From Pseudomonas marginalis (lineage in GTDB: Bacteria; Pseudomonadota; Gammaproteobacteria; Pseudomonadales; Pseudomonadaceae), in contig NZ_FNSU01000001.1 of assembly GCF_900105325.1 (NCBI RefSeq), forward strand, positions 1,116,001 through 1,180,000: 64,000 bases of DNA, read 5' to 3'. This document shows positions 45,931 through 54,524 of the stretch, one piece after another (the stretch's first letter is position 1; each line of letters starts with the position of its first letter). The position numbers and the translations under genes are program-made. The notes below the pieces were generated by a model, which saw only the letters and a program-made list of their open reading frames with translations, was not told the DNA's origin and did not search any database.

Positions 45931-47892
45931 ATGTGTGGCTTAGTAGGTTATCTGGCACAGAGCAGCGTCCCATTGGATGAGGCAGTGTTGCAACGAATGA
46001 CATCAACCCTGACCCACCGCGGTCCGGACGCTGCCGGCTACTGGACGGCTAGCGAAGACGGTGTTGCCTTGGGGCATAGAAGGCTGTCAATTCTGGACCT
46101 GTCTCCCGCGGGCAGCCAACCTATGGTTTCTCCTTGCGGTCGCTACGTTATCGCTTTCAATGGCGAGATTTATAACCATCTTGATCTTAGAGCCACATTG
46201 CAGTCGATTGATCCAGGCCTGCAGTGGAGAGGGCATGCGGATACTGAGACCTTGCTCATCGGCTTTAGTCTATGGGGGGTGGAAAAGACGCTTCAGGCAG
46301 CTGTAGGTATGTTTGCAATCGCTTTGTGGGACAGGCAGGAAAAACTGCTCACCCTGGCCAGAGATCGCAGTGGTGAAAAGCCACTCTATTACGGATGGCA
46401 ATGCGGTATTTTCCTCTTCGGCTCCGAATTGAAAGCCCTCAAGGCACACCCTGCTTTTTGCGGGGATGTTGATCGAAACGCCTTGGTGCTGTTGTTGAGG
46501 CATAATTGTGTGCCCGCTCCCCATTGTATTTATGAGGGAATGTTCAAACTGATGCCGGGCACTTACATGCAGCTTCGGCTTGATCTTCAGGGAAGAGCTG
46601 AGACCTTAAGGACCCATACATACTGGAGCCTCAACACTGTAGTTGCGCAAGGCTTGTCGGCACCCTTTGTCGGTACTGATAGCCAAGCGGTTGATTTGCT
46701 AGAATCTCGGCTTTTGCAGAGCATTGAAGGACAAATGCTGTCTGATGTTCCGTTAGGGGCCTTTCTCAGTGGGGGAGTCGACAGCAGTACTATCGTTTCT
46801 CTGATGCAGGCACAATCCGCCAGGCCCATACGCACGTTTACCATAGGTTTTGAAGAGGGCGGGTATGACGAGGCCGTGCATGCCAAAGACATTGCTCGTC
46901 ACCTTGGCACGGAGCACATAGAACTCTATGTGCGTCCGGAAGATGCGTTAGATGTTATCCCTCAGCTGCCATCCATATACTGTGAACCATTCAGTGACAG
47001 TTCACAGATTCCCACTTATTTGCTCAGCAAAATGGCGCGTGAGCATGTGAAGGTCTCCCTTAGCGGTGATGGCGGTGATGAGCTGTTTGGTGGCTATAAC
47101 CGCTATTTGAGTGCGCGCAAGGTATGGGGGGCCATGCAGCGTTTGCCACGGCCTATGCGGGCAGCGGCTTCGTCGATGTTGAAAGCAGTGCCGCCCGTCA
47201 CTTGGGACAAGCTGTTCAAGTTAGGCAAACCACTGATACCCAAGCGGCTGCATATCACGACCCCCGGCGACAAAGCGCATAAGCTGGCTGATGTTCTGGG
47301 GTTGAGTACCGGGGAGGAGTTCTTCTATCGCTTGGCAAGTCACTGGGACGATCCTGCAGGCATAGTGTTGGGGGCATCCGAGCCAGAGACGCTTTTTACT
47401 CGATCATCTGACTGGCCTGTTACTGATAGTTTTGAGCATTGGATGATGGCTATGGATGCCCAGACGTATATGGCTGACGATATCCTGGTCAAGGTGGATC
47501 GTGCGGCGATGGCCGCCAGTCTTGAAACGCGTTCCCCATTGCTCGACCATCGTGTGGTGGAGCTGGCTTGGGCCATGCCATTGCACTATAAGATTCGTGC
47601 GGGCGAAGGTAAGTGGCTGCTCAAGCAGGTTCTATATCGTCATGTGCCTAAAAACATGATCGAGCGCCCAAAGCAGGGCTTTGGTATTCCCCTTGATAGT
47701 TGGCTGCGAGGACCGCTTAGAGAATGGGCTGCTTCCTTGCTCGACTCCTCCAGACTTGAGTCGGAGGGGTATTTCAGATCTGCTCCGATTCGAAAAATGT
47801 GGGAGGAGCATTTACTGGGCGTGCGTAATTGGCAGCATCAGCTATGGACTATCCTGATGTTTCAGGCTTGGCTGGAGGAGCAGCGAGCATGA
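45931..47892 (+). CDS. AsnB-like glutamine-dependent amidotransferase (asparagine synthetase family)
   Basis: A 653-residue two-domain enzyme. The N-terminal class-II glutaminase starts at Cys2 (MCGLVGYLAQ) with HRGPDAAG and FNGEIYN. The synthetase half has the ATP-pyrophosphatase loop LSGGVDSS and SGDGGDELFGGYNRY. In O-antigen loci, such AsnB homologues (WbpS of P. aeruginosa O6 is the known type) are thought to convert a hexuronic acid to its amide. With the TviB/WbpP pair upstream, the likely product is a GalNAcA amide. True asparagine synthesis is the alternative. It overlaps the next gene by ATGA. Confidence 0.88.
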   Translation: MCGLVGYLAQSSVPLDEAVLQRMTSTLTHRGPDAAGYWTASEDGVALGHRRLSILDLSPAGSQPMVSPCGRYVIAFNGEIYNHLDLRATLQSIDPGLQWRGHADTETLLIGFSLWGVEKTLQAAVGMFAIALWDRQEKLLTLARDRSGEKPLYYGWQCGIFLFGSELKALKAHPAFCGDVDRNALVLLLRHNCVPAPHCIYEGMFKLMPGTYMQLRLDLQGRAETLRTHTYWSLNTVVAQGLSAPFVGTDSQAVDLLESRLLQSIEGQMLSDVPLGAFLSGGVDSSTIVSLMQAQSARPIRTFTIGFEEGGYDEAVHAKDIARHLGTEHIELYVRPEDALDVIPQLPSIYCEPFSDSSQIPTYLLSKMAREHVKVSLSGDGGDELFGGYNRYLSARKVWGAMQRLPRPMRAAASSMLKAVPPVTWDKLFKLGKPLIPKRLHITTPGDKAHKLADVLGLSTGEEFFYRLASHWDDPAGIVLGASEPETLFTRSSDWPVTDSFEHWMMAMDAQTYMADDILVKVDRAAMAASLETRSPLLDHRVVELAWAMPLHYKIRAGEGKWLLKQVLYRHVPKNMIERPKQGFGIPLDSWLRGPLREWAASLLDSSRLESEGYFRSAPIRKMWEEHLLGVRNWQHQLWTILMFQAWLEEQRA

Positions 47893-49016
47893 GCATTCTG
47901 GTCATCGCCAGCTATCCTGACTCACTGGTCAATTTTCGTGGGCCATTACTGGATGCTTTGCTTAGCAAGGGGTTGGCTGTGCATGTTGCTGCCCCCGACC
48001 TGACTTCAAGTCACCCCGTGCGTTCTTTATTGGAACGCAAAGGCATCACCGTTCATTCAATCTCATTGAATCGCACCGGGATGAACCCCGTCTCTGATTT
48101 TTTCACTTTAATTCAACTGTGGAAGTTGCTCAGGGTCTTACGTCCTGATTACGTATTGGCCTATACCGTTAAGCCAGTTGTCTACGGTTTGATTGCAGCC
48201 CGTTTCGCCAGTAAAAAAATAATACGAATAGCGCTGATTACCGGCCTGGGTTATGCGTTCCAGAAACAGCACACTGGCGGGTGCTTGAGCCTGATAGTCA
48301 AAACGCTTGTGCAGCGTCTCTATAGGTATTCTTTGTCTGGAGCACAGGCTGTTTTTTTCCAGAACCCGGATGACCGGGCATTGTTCCAGAGCATGGGTAT
48401 TCTCAGTGCAGAATCGAGATCTACGGTAGTCAACGGTTCTGGCGTTTGTCTGGATGATTTTACGGTTGCTCCTTTTCCTGAGCAGACACGGTTCCTGTTG
48501 ATCGCCAGGTTGTTAGGTGACAAGGGGGTGCGGGAGTACGCGATGGCTGCACGGAAAATACGCATGCTTCACCCAGACGTGGCTTTTGATCTGGTGGGTT
48601 GGATCGACGATAACCCTGATGCCATCAGTGAGCAGGAGCTTCAAGGCTGGATTGCTGAAGGAACGCTGGAGTATCACGGCAAGTTGAGCGATGTCAGGCC
48701 TGTTATTGCAGCTAGTAGTGTTTATGTTCTGCCTTCCTACCGGGAGGGAACGCCGCGTACCGTGCTTGAGGCCATGTCCATGGGGCGGGCTATCATTACA
48801 ACAGATGCTCCTGGTTGTCGTGAAACAGTAATCGAGGGTCTCAACGGTTTTATGGTCACGGTCCAGTCGGTTGATGAGCTGGTGAACGCAATGTCTAAAT
48901 TTGTTCAATGCCCACAACGGATTGTCAGTATGGGCGCAGCCTCGAGAAAACTTGCCGAAGACAAGTATGACGTTAATAAAGTCAATAACGTTATGCTCGC
49001 CGTGATTGGCCTGTAA
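47889..49016 (+). CDS. Family-4 glycosyltransferase
   Basis: A 375-residue GT-B-fold transferase. The C-terminal nucleotide-binding half has FLLIARLLGDKGVREYAMAA and the E-x7-E motif in PSYREGTPRTVLEAMSMGRA, followed by DAPGCRETV. The N-terminal half has YTVKPVVYGLIAARFA and GLGYAF, typical of the group near WbpT/CapM that acts on the lipid-linked acceptor. The start is the ATG in the asnB stop (ATGA) with GGAGG ten bases upstream. The third glycosyltransferase of the operon. Confidence 0.87.
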   Translation: MSILVIASYPDSLVNFRGPLLDALLSKGLAVHVAAPDLTSSHPVRSLLERKGITVHSISLNRTGMNPVSDFFTLIQLWKLLRVLRPDYVLAYTVKPVVYGLIAARFASKKIIRIALITGLGYAFQKQHTGGCLSLIVKTLVQRLYRYSLSGAQAVFFQNPDDRALFQSMGILSAESRSTVVNGSGVCLDDFTVAPFPEQTRFLLIARLLGDKGVREYAMAARKIRMLHPDVAFDLVGWIDDNPDAISEQELQGWIAEGTLEYHGKLSDVRPVIAASSVYVLPSYREGTPRTVLEAMSMGRAIITTDAPGCRETVIEGLNGFMVTVQSVDELVNAMSKFVQCPQRIVSMGAASRKLAEDKYDVNKVNNVMLAVIGL

Positions 49017-49079
49017 TTTTCATGGCTACGACCCATTGTTCATTCGGCTGATTAAAGTACAGGGTGTTAGAGTGCAATC

Positions 49080-49676
49080 ATGTTAAAACGTATATTTGAT
49101 GTTATCAGTGCTGGGCTGGCAATTATCTTGCTGTCACCTGTTATCCTGGTTGTGGCCCTGCTCATACGCAGGAAGCTCGGTTCGCCGATCATCTTCCGGC
49201 AAATGCGCCCGGGGTTGGCGGGTAAGCCTTTCGAAATGATCAAATTCCGCACCATGAAAGACTCGGTCGATCGCTCCGGCGCCCCTTTGCCCGACGCTGA
49301 ACGGCTTGGCCCCTTTGGTCGACTTTTGCGCTCTTCAAGTCTGGATGAGTTGCCGGAGTTGTGGAACGTACTCAAAGGTGAGATGAGCCTGGTAGGGCCA
49401 CGACCTTTGTTGATGGAATACCTCCCGCTGTATTCCGCTAATGAATTTCGGCGACATGAAGTTCGCCCCGGTATCACTGGCTGGGCGCAAGTAAATGGCA
49501 GGAACTCCCTCGGATGGAAGGAAAAGTTTGAACTGGATGTTTGGTATGTTGAAAATAAAAACTTCTGGCTTGATCTGAAAATTTTGTTCCTGACTGTGAA
49601 GAAGGTTATTAAGCGAGATTGTGTAAGTGCAGAGGGTGAAGCGACAATGTCCAAATTCAAGGGAGGGCAGCAGTGA
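49080..49676 (+). CDS. Initiating sugar-1-phosphate transferase, PglC-type
   Basis: A 198-residue monotopic phosphoglycosyl transferase. One N-terminal re-entrant hydrophobic helix (KRIFDVISAGLAIILLSPVI) is followed by the catalytic core: FRTMKD, the Asp-Glu pair in SSSLDELPELWNV, and GEMSLVGPRPLL. It transfers a sugar phosphate from a UDP-sugar to undecaprenyl phosphate. The small size and the following acetyltransferase, aminotransferase and 4,6-dehydratase genes suggest UDP-diNAc-bacillosamine as donor, as in Campylobacter PglC. A second, unrelated initiating transferase (WbpL) is encoded at 58805. Confidence 0.88.
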   Translation: MLKRIFDVISAGLAIILLSPVILVVALLIRRKLGSPIIFRQMRPGLAGKPFEMIKFRTMKDSVDRSGAPLPDAERLGPFGRLLRSSSLDELPELWNVLKGEMSLVGPRPLLMEYLPLYSANEFRRHEVRPGITGWAQVNGRNSLGWKEKFELDVWYVENKNFWLDLKILFLTVKKVIKRDCVSAEGEATMSKFKGGQQ

Positions 49677-50293
49677 TGCGCCTTGCCATCCTCGGTGCCG
49701 GTGGCCATGGTAAAGTGGTTGCGGACACTGCTGAGGCTTGCGGTTGGAAGGAAGTAGTGTTTTTTGACGACTCATGGCCGCAATTGACCCGTTGCGGTGT
49801 CTGGCCTGTACTGAGTGACTCCGCATGTCTGCGCAATACACTTTCTCAGTTCGACGGTGTTGTGGTGGCCATTGGTGACAACAAAACCAGGTTGAGAATT
49901 ACGCTGGAGCTACAAGCGTCCGGTGCAAAAATTGCGACTGTTGTACACCCGCGGGCGAACATTAGCCGCTACGCAGAAATTGCTGCTGGCAGCGTGATAT
50001 TTGCCGGTGTTTCGGTCAACGCTGGTGCGGTGGTTGGGCGAGCCGCGATACTCAATACGGGGTGCAACGTGGACCATGACTGTCGATTGGGACAGGGTTG
50101 TCATGTCAGTCCGGGTGCGAGCCTTGCGGGAGCAGTAGTGCTGGGCGACCTCTGCTGGGTTGGAATCGGGGCTTCTATCCGGCAGTGTATACATGTCGGT
50201 TCGGCGGTTGTGATTGGTGCTGGAGCAGCAGTAGTTGCTAATGTGATGGATGATGTCACCGTTGTCGGCGTGCCAGCCCGACGGCTCAAGTAA
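49676..50293 (+). CDS. NeuD/PglD-type sugar O/N-acetyltransferase
   Basis: A 205-residue left-handed beta-helix acyltransferase. The N-terminal Rossmann-like part (LAILGAGGHGKVVADTAE) binds the UDP-sugar. The rest is hexapeptide repeats (VIFAGVSVNAGAVVGRAAIL, VVLGDLCWVGIGA) with His in NVDHDCRLG. By position it acetylates the 4-amino group of UDP-4-amino-sugar, as PglD does. GGAGG lies upstream of both GTG 49673 and ATG 49676; I prefer the ATG. It overlaps the PglC-type gene stop. Confidence 0.86.
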   Translation: MRLAILGAGGHGKVVADTAEACGWKEVVFFDDSWPQLTRCGVWPVLSDSACLRNTLSQFDGVVVAIGDNKTRLRITLELQASGAKIATVVHPRANISRYAEIAAGSVIFAGVSVNAGAVVGRAAILNTGCNVDHDCRLGQGCHVSPGASLAGAVVLGDLCWVGIGASIRQCIHVGSAVVIGAGAAVVANVMDDVTVVGVPARRLK

Positions 50294-50370
50294 CACAATT
50301 TATGCTCTAACCTTTGTATACTCAATGAGCTATATTTCATATTCGCTATTTTATCTACAGGGTCTTGACA

Positions 50371-51558
50371 GTGCTGAATTCTCCATTTTCTCCTTGGCCG
50401 TCCTTTTCGGAGGAAGAAGCCAATGCCGTTAAAGAAGTGATTTTGTCAAACAAAGTCAATTATTGGACTGGTCAGGAATGTCGAGAGTTTGAAAAAGAGT
50501 TCGCTGCTTGGGCAGGTACTTCATATGCGGTCGCACTTGCCAATGGTACTGTTGCACTGGACCTAGCACTGCGCGCACTAGAGATCGGCCCTGGTGATGA
50601 AGTCGTGGTTACTTCCCGGACTTTTCTTGCCTCTGTCTCCAGCATTATTAATGCCGGTGCCACGCCCATATTTGCTGATGTAGATCCTAACTCGCAAAAT
50701 GTTACTGCGCAGACAATACAGGCGGTTCTTACGGCGCGTACACGTGCAGTTATCTGTGTGCACCTTGCAGGTTGGCCCTGCGACATGGATCCCATTATGC
50801 AGTTGGCACAAGCGTATCAACTCAAGATCATTGAGGATTGTGCCCAAGCTCATGGTGCTACCTATAAAGGGCGCCCGGTTGGTTCGATCGGTCATGTCGG
50901 AGCTTGGTCCTTCTGCCAAGACAAGATCATGACCACGGGCGGTGAAGGTGGCATGGTAACGACAAACGACCAGCATTTATGGTCGTTGATGTGGTCTTTC
51001 AAAGATCATGGTAAAAGTTGGAGGGCTGTTTATGAAGATTCCCACGCTCCCGGCTTCCGCTGGGTTCACGAGAGCTTTGGCACCAATTGGCGCATGCTTG
51101 AAGCTCAAGGTGCTATCGGCCGGATCCAGCTCAAGCGTATGCCTGAATGGCAGCGCCAGCGTCTGGCTTTCGCAGAGAAAATTTGGGCTTGTGCTCGAGA
51201 TGTAAAAGCTTTACGTGTACCTGCGCTACCAACAGAAATTACTCACGCCGCTTATAAATGTTACGTGTTTGTTGAGCCTGCGGCTTTGGCGGATGGCTGG
51301 AGTCGTGATCGTATAATTCAAGAAATCAATGCGCTCGGCGTTCCGTGTTTCTCCGGTTCTTGCTCCGAAGTCTACCTTGAGAAGGCCTTTGAAAGAACTT
51401 CATTTCGCCCGCAACAGCGTTTGTCAGTAGCCAAGGAGTTAGGTGAAACGAGTTTGATGTTTTTGGTCCATCCAACGCTCAAAGAATTCGAAGTGGCCAA
51501 GACCTGTCAGGTATTGACAGAGGTAATGGCTTTGGCTGGTCATAGGGGGCTGGCGTAA
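50371..51558 (+). CDS. DegT/DnrJ-family sugar aminotransferase (PglE-like role)
   Basis: A 395-residue PLP enzyme. The PLP lysine is Lys185 in SFCQDKIMTTGGEGG, and EDCAQAHGA binds the ring. It likely aminates the 4-keto sugar made by the dehydratase encoded next, giving UDP-4-amino-4,6-dideoxy-GlcNAc for the upstream acetyltransferase. The start is GTG at 50371, eight bases after AGGG; TTG at 50365 is possible but too close. The long insertion around residues 205-235 (HGKSWRAVYEDSHAPGFRW) marks it as a branch distinct from fdtB in this operon. Confidence 0.86.
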   Translation: MLNSPFSPWPSFSEEEANAVKEVILSNKVNYWTGQECREFEKEFAAWAGTSYAVALANGTVALDLALRALEIGPGDEVVVTSRTFLASVSSIINAGATPIFADVDPNSQNVTAQTIQAVLTARTRAVICVHLAGWPCDMDPIMQLAQAYQLKIIEDCAQAHGATYKGRPVGSIGHVGAWSFCQDKIMTTGGEGGMVTTNDQHLWSLMWSFKDHGKSWRAVYEDSHAPGFRWVHESFGTNWRMLEAQGAIGRIQLKRMPEWQRQRLAFAEKIWACARDVKALRVPALPTEITHAAYKCYVFVEPAALADGWSRDRIIQEINALGVPCFSGSCSEVYLEKAFERTSFRPQQRLSVAKELGETSLMFLVHPTLKEFEVAKTCQVLTEVMALAGHRGLA

Positions 51559-51604
51559 AGCTGGTATTCAATAATTATAGGTTGGATTTCAGGAGCGGTG
51601 TTTA

Positions 51605-53617
51605 GTGTTTCAGGGCTTAATGGATAGACTGCGCCTTCAATTGCTGAGTCTCACTCGCCGTCAAAAGCGGGCGTTTCAGGTTTCTGCTGACATTTTGATT
51701 GTCTGGCTGGCGTTGTGGATGTCCTTCGTCGTTCGTTTGGGTATGGACGATTTTGCTTACCCTCTGGTATCTCACGGCTGGTTGTTCGTGATCGCTCCAG
51801 TCGTGTCCATTCCATTTTTTGTAAAGTTCGGCATGTATCGCGCTGTTATGCGGTACTTTGGTAACGATGCCCTGATTGCTATTTTCAAGGCTGTTACCCT
51901 CTCTTCATTGTCACTGACCGTTGTTATTTATTTATTTGGCAGTCAGCAAGCAGTTGTTCCCAGATCAATTGTTTTCAACTATTGGTGGTTGAGCCTGGTT
52001 GCCATCGGTGGGCTGCGCTTTGCCATGCGCCAGTATTTTATGGGCGATTGGTTCTCGTCATCCCAAGGTAATACGCTTTCCGGTGCTGACTCACGGATGA
52101 CCAAGGTGGCCGTCTATGGGGCGGGTGCTGCAGGTAACCAACTAGTGGCGGCCTTGCGTGTTGGCAAGGCTATGCGTCCAGTAGCGTTTATTGACGATGA
52201 TCCTGGTATTTGCGATCGCATTATTTCAGGTTTGCAGGTGTATAAACCTGATCATATTCAGAGGATGCTCGACGCTACTGGTGCTGAAGAAATACTCTTG
52301 GCCATTCCCTCTTCTACTCGCGCACGACGGAAGCAGATTTTAGGTTTTCTCGAGTCATTCCCGCTTCATGTACGAAGTGTTCCTGGATTCATGGATCTCG
52401 CCAGTGGCCGCGTCAAGGTTGACGACATTCAAGAAGTCGATATTGCTGATCTACTCGGTCGTGACGCGGTGCCAGAGAATCCAGATTTACTGGCTCGTTG
52501 TGTCACCGGCAAGACCGTATTGGTGAGCGGTGCTGGTGGCTCGATAGGTTCTGAACTGTGCAGGCAGATACTTTTACTCGGCCCTGTTTCGATCATTTTG
52601 TTTGATCACAGTGAGTTCAATCTATACAGTATTTTAACCGAGTTGGAAGGCCGCGTTTCCAGAGAAGCATTGGCTGTCAAGCTGGTGCCTATATTGGGGT
52701 CGGTAAGGAATCAGGCAAAGCTACATGAGATAATGTTGGCTTGGAAGGTTAGCACGGTCTATCACGCTGCCGCTTACAAGCACGTGCCGATGGTTGAGCA
52801 TAATATCGCCGAAGGCATCTTGAATAATGTGGTTGGGACTTTGCACACAGCCCAGGCCGCACTGCAAGCCCAGGTAGAGAATTTTGTCCTCATATCAACG
52901 GATAAAGCGGTACGACCTACCAATGTGATGGGTAGCACCAAACGATTGGCAGAGCTCATTTTACAGGCGCTTAGTCGTGAAGCTGAACCTCTCTTGTTTT
53001 GCGGGCAGGCGTCCTGTCTCAATAAAACCCGGTTCACTATGGTTCGTTTTGGAAATGTCTTGGGCTCTTCGGGCTCTGTCATTCCTCTTTTTCATAAACA
53101 GATCAAGATGGGTGGGCCATTAACGGTCACCCATCCAAATATCACGCGCTATTTTATGACGATTCCTGAAGCTGCACAGTTGGTTATTCAGGCGGGGTCA
53201 ATGGGGCAGGGCGGCGATGTCTTTGTTTTGGATATGGGGGAACCTGTCAGGATAATAGAGCTTGCAGAAAAAATGATTAATCTGTCGGGTTTCTCTGTTC
53301 GCTCCGAGAAGAACCCGAGCGGCGACATCTCTATTGAATGCACGGGGCTGCGCCCCGGTGAAAAGCTTTATGAAGAGTTGTTGATCGGTGACAATGTCAT
53401 TTCCACTCAGCACCCAATGATCATGTGTGCCAGCGAGGATCATCTGTCTTGGGACGTTCTAAAAGGCAGACTTGACGAACTGTTGGCTGCCGTTGAACGT
53501 GGAGATTACTCGCTAGTTCGTCAATTGCTGCGACTTACCGTTACAGGCTACGTTCCGGAAAGTAATATTGTTGATTGGCTTTACCTGCAGGCATCGGGAC
53601 CCAAACAAGTGGAATGA
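51605..53617 (+). CDS. wbpM: UDP-GlcNAc 4,6-dehydratase, WbpM/PglF family
   Basis: A 670-residue inner-membrane nucleotide-sugar dehydratase. About four N-terminal hydrophobic segments (residues 20-140) precede a first Rossmann domain (VAVYGAGAAGNQLV) and the catalytic one (VLVSGAGGSIGSELCRQ). The usual YxxxK is MGSTK here (Met442, Lys446), the accepted large-WbpM form. It yields the 4-keto-6-deoxy sugar that feeds FucNAc, QuiNAc or bacillosamine pathways. The start is GTG with AGGAG upstream. It is the last intact gene of the forward operon. A ruined second copy lies at 59902-60464. Confidence 0.94.
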   Translation: MFQGLMDRLRLQLLSLTRRQKRAFQVSADILIVWLALWMSFVVRLGMDDFAYPLVSHGWLFVIAPVVSIPFFVKFGMYRAVMRYFGNDALIAIFKAVTLSSLSLTVVIYLFGSQQAVVPRSIVFNYWWLSLVAIGGLRFAMRQYFMGDWFSSSQGNTLSGADSRMTKVAVYGAGAAGNQLVAALRVGKAMRPVAFIDDDPGICDRIISGLQVYKPDHIQRMLDATGAEEILLAIPSSTRARRKQILGFLESFPLHVRSVPGFMDLASGRVKVDDIQEVDIADLLGRDAVPENPDLLARCVTGKTVLVSGAGGSIGSELCRQILLLGPVSIILFDHSEFNLYSILTELEGRVSREALAVKLVPILGSVRNQAKLHEIMLAWKVSTVYHAAAYKHVPMVEHNIAEGILNNVVGTLHTAQAALQAQVENFVLISTDKAVRPTNVMGSTKRLAELILQALSREAEPLLFCGQASCLNKTRFTMVRFGNVLGSSGSVIPLFHKQIKMGGPLTVTHPNITRYFMTIPEAAQLVIQAGSMGQGGDVFVLDMGEPVRIIELAEKMINLSGFSVRSEKNPSGDISIECTGLRPGEKLYEELLIGDNVISTQHPMIMCASEDHLSWDVLKGRLDELLAAVERGDYSLVRQLLRLTVTGYVPESNIVDWLYLQASGPKQVE

Positions 53618-53629
53618 CCTATATTAAAT

Positions 53630-54050
53630 TTATTGGAGATCTTCGCGTTCGCCAGATATAGCCGGTGGGGCGTTGGAGTATTGAGTGGCGATTAATGCTC
53701 CAAGCATGAACCAAAAAAATCGTTGGTATAAAACTTCGTGCAACGGGCTCGTGATGATAAGTGTCATCAGTAGCAGAGTAACGGCTTTGTTTCTATAACC
53801 GATATTAATATTCTTCTTTAGTTGCCAGCCGATACCGATCAGGGTCACCAAGAGAGTGCTGGCTCCGACAATTCAAAAACCACAGTAGTGTATTGTGGAT
53901 GGTGGCCTTGAAGCCCATTAGTTCATTGCTTTTTTCGAAATAGTATCCGAGTTCCTGCCCCCAAATAGGTTGTTTTAACCATTCCCTAATGACGCTGTTG
54001 ATCAGTACCACGCGGGCTGTGTCACTTGATGTGCCCGTATGAGTCAAGGT
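53630..54050 (-). pseudogene. Fragment of a second Wzy/WaaL-like membrane protein, frameshifted
   Basis: Two reverse-strand frames together match the last 140 or so residues of the fusion protein at 43642. The first (54047 to about 53882) reads WLKQPIWGQELGYYFEKSNE and IHNTLLWFL, against WLQSPWWGNGLGYFFDKSSQ and IHNTALWVL. The second (about 53878-53630) reads LHEVLYQRFFWFMLGALIAT against FHEVMYQRVFWFLLGLVLAS. They meet near 53880 in different frames, where a small deletion removed the TEFG-type segment. No upstream part is present, so only the tail of the gene survives. It lies opposite to the main operon. Confidence 0.8.
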
Positions 54051-54524
54051 CGATGTTTAAGGCGTTCTTTTTTTGGTAAAACCCCTGACGTCAGATTGTC
54101 TGTGCAAGAGTATATACAACGTCACCATCTCATCCCTCAAGCTCGACATGGTGCAGCTGCGCGGTGTGAGTTAAGATGGTAGATCCTTTACCATTTTTTT
54201 TTGCGAAAAAAATGGTGTAGTGGTGCTCACTAGGGGGCGATTTGCCTATTTGTTATGATGATCACTGCGTAAGTATGGAGGGTCATACTTGTACCTATGT
54301 TTTCAATATCTCTTGTGCACTCTGAAGCCGCTCCCCGTCAAAAAAATAGGCATTTGTCCAGACGATCGTAGTTATCCTTATCGGGTAGGTCAGTGCTCTC
54401 GGATCTACTCTGGTACCTGACTCTCTCTTTGTGCTATCCCCAAAAAAAGCCCCTTAGTCGTGGGGCTTTGTCACAACATCAATATTAGAATATTTGAGGT
54501 TGTCTTGGACGCTGGCTGACCACC
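54051..54524. other. Non-coding spacer with A/T hairpin
   Basis: 474 bases in which I see no gene. ACCATTTTTTT (54190-54200) and AAAAAAATGGT (54206-54216) form an 11-base stem around TTGCG. The right end holds the terminator of the reverse cassette. The rest is low-complexity AT-rich sequence, probably debris of the lost upstream part of the Wzy-like gene and rearrangement. Confidence 0.5.
54446..54469 (-). terminator. Terminator of the reverse-strand HAD/epimerase/ATP-grasp operon
   Basis: Read on the minus strand, AAAGCCCC and GGGGCTTT pair around an eight-base loop and are followed by seven T. It lies 56 bases past the HAD-gene stop codon. Confidence 0.85.
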
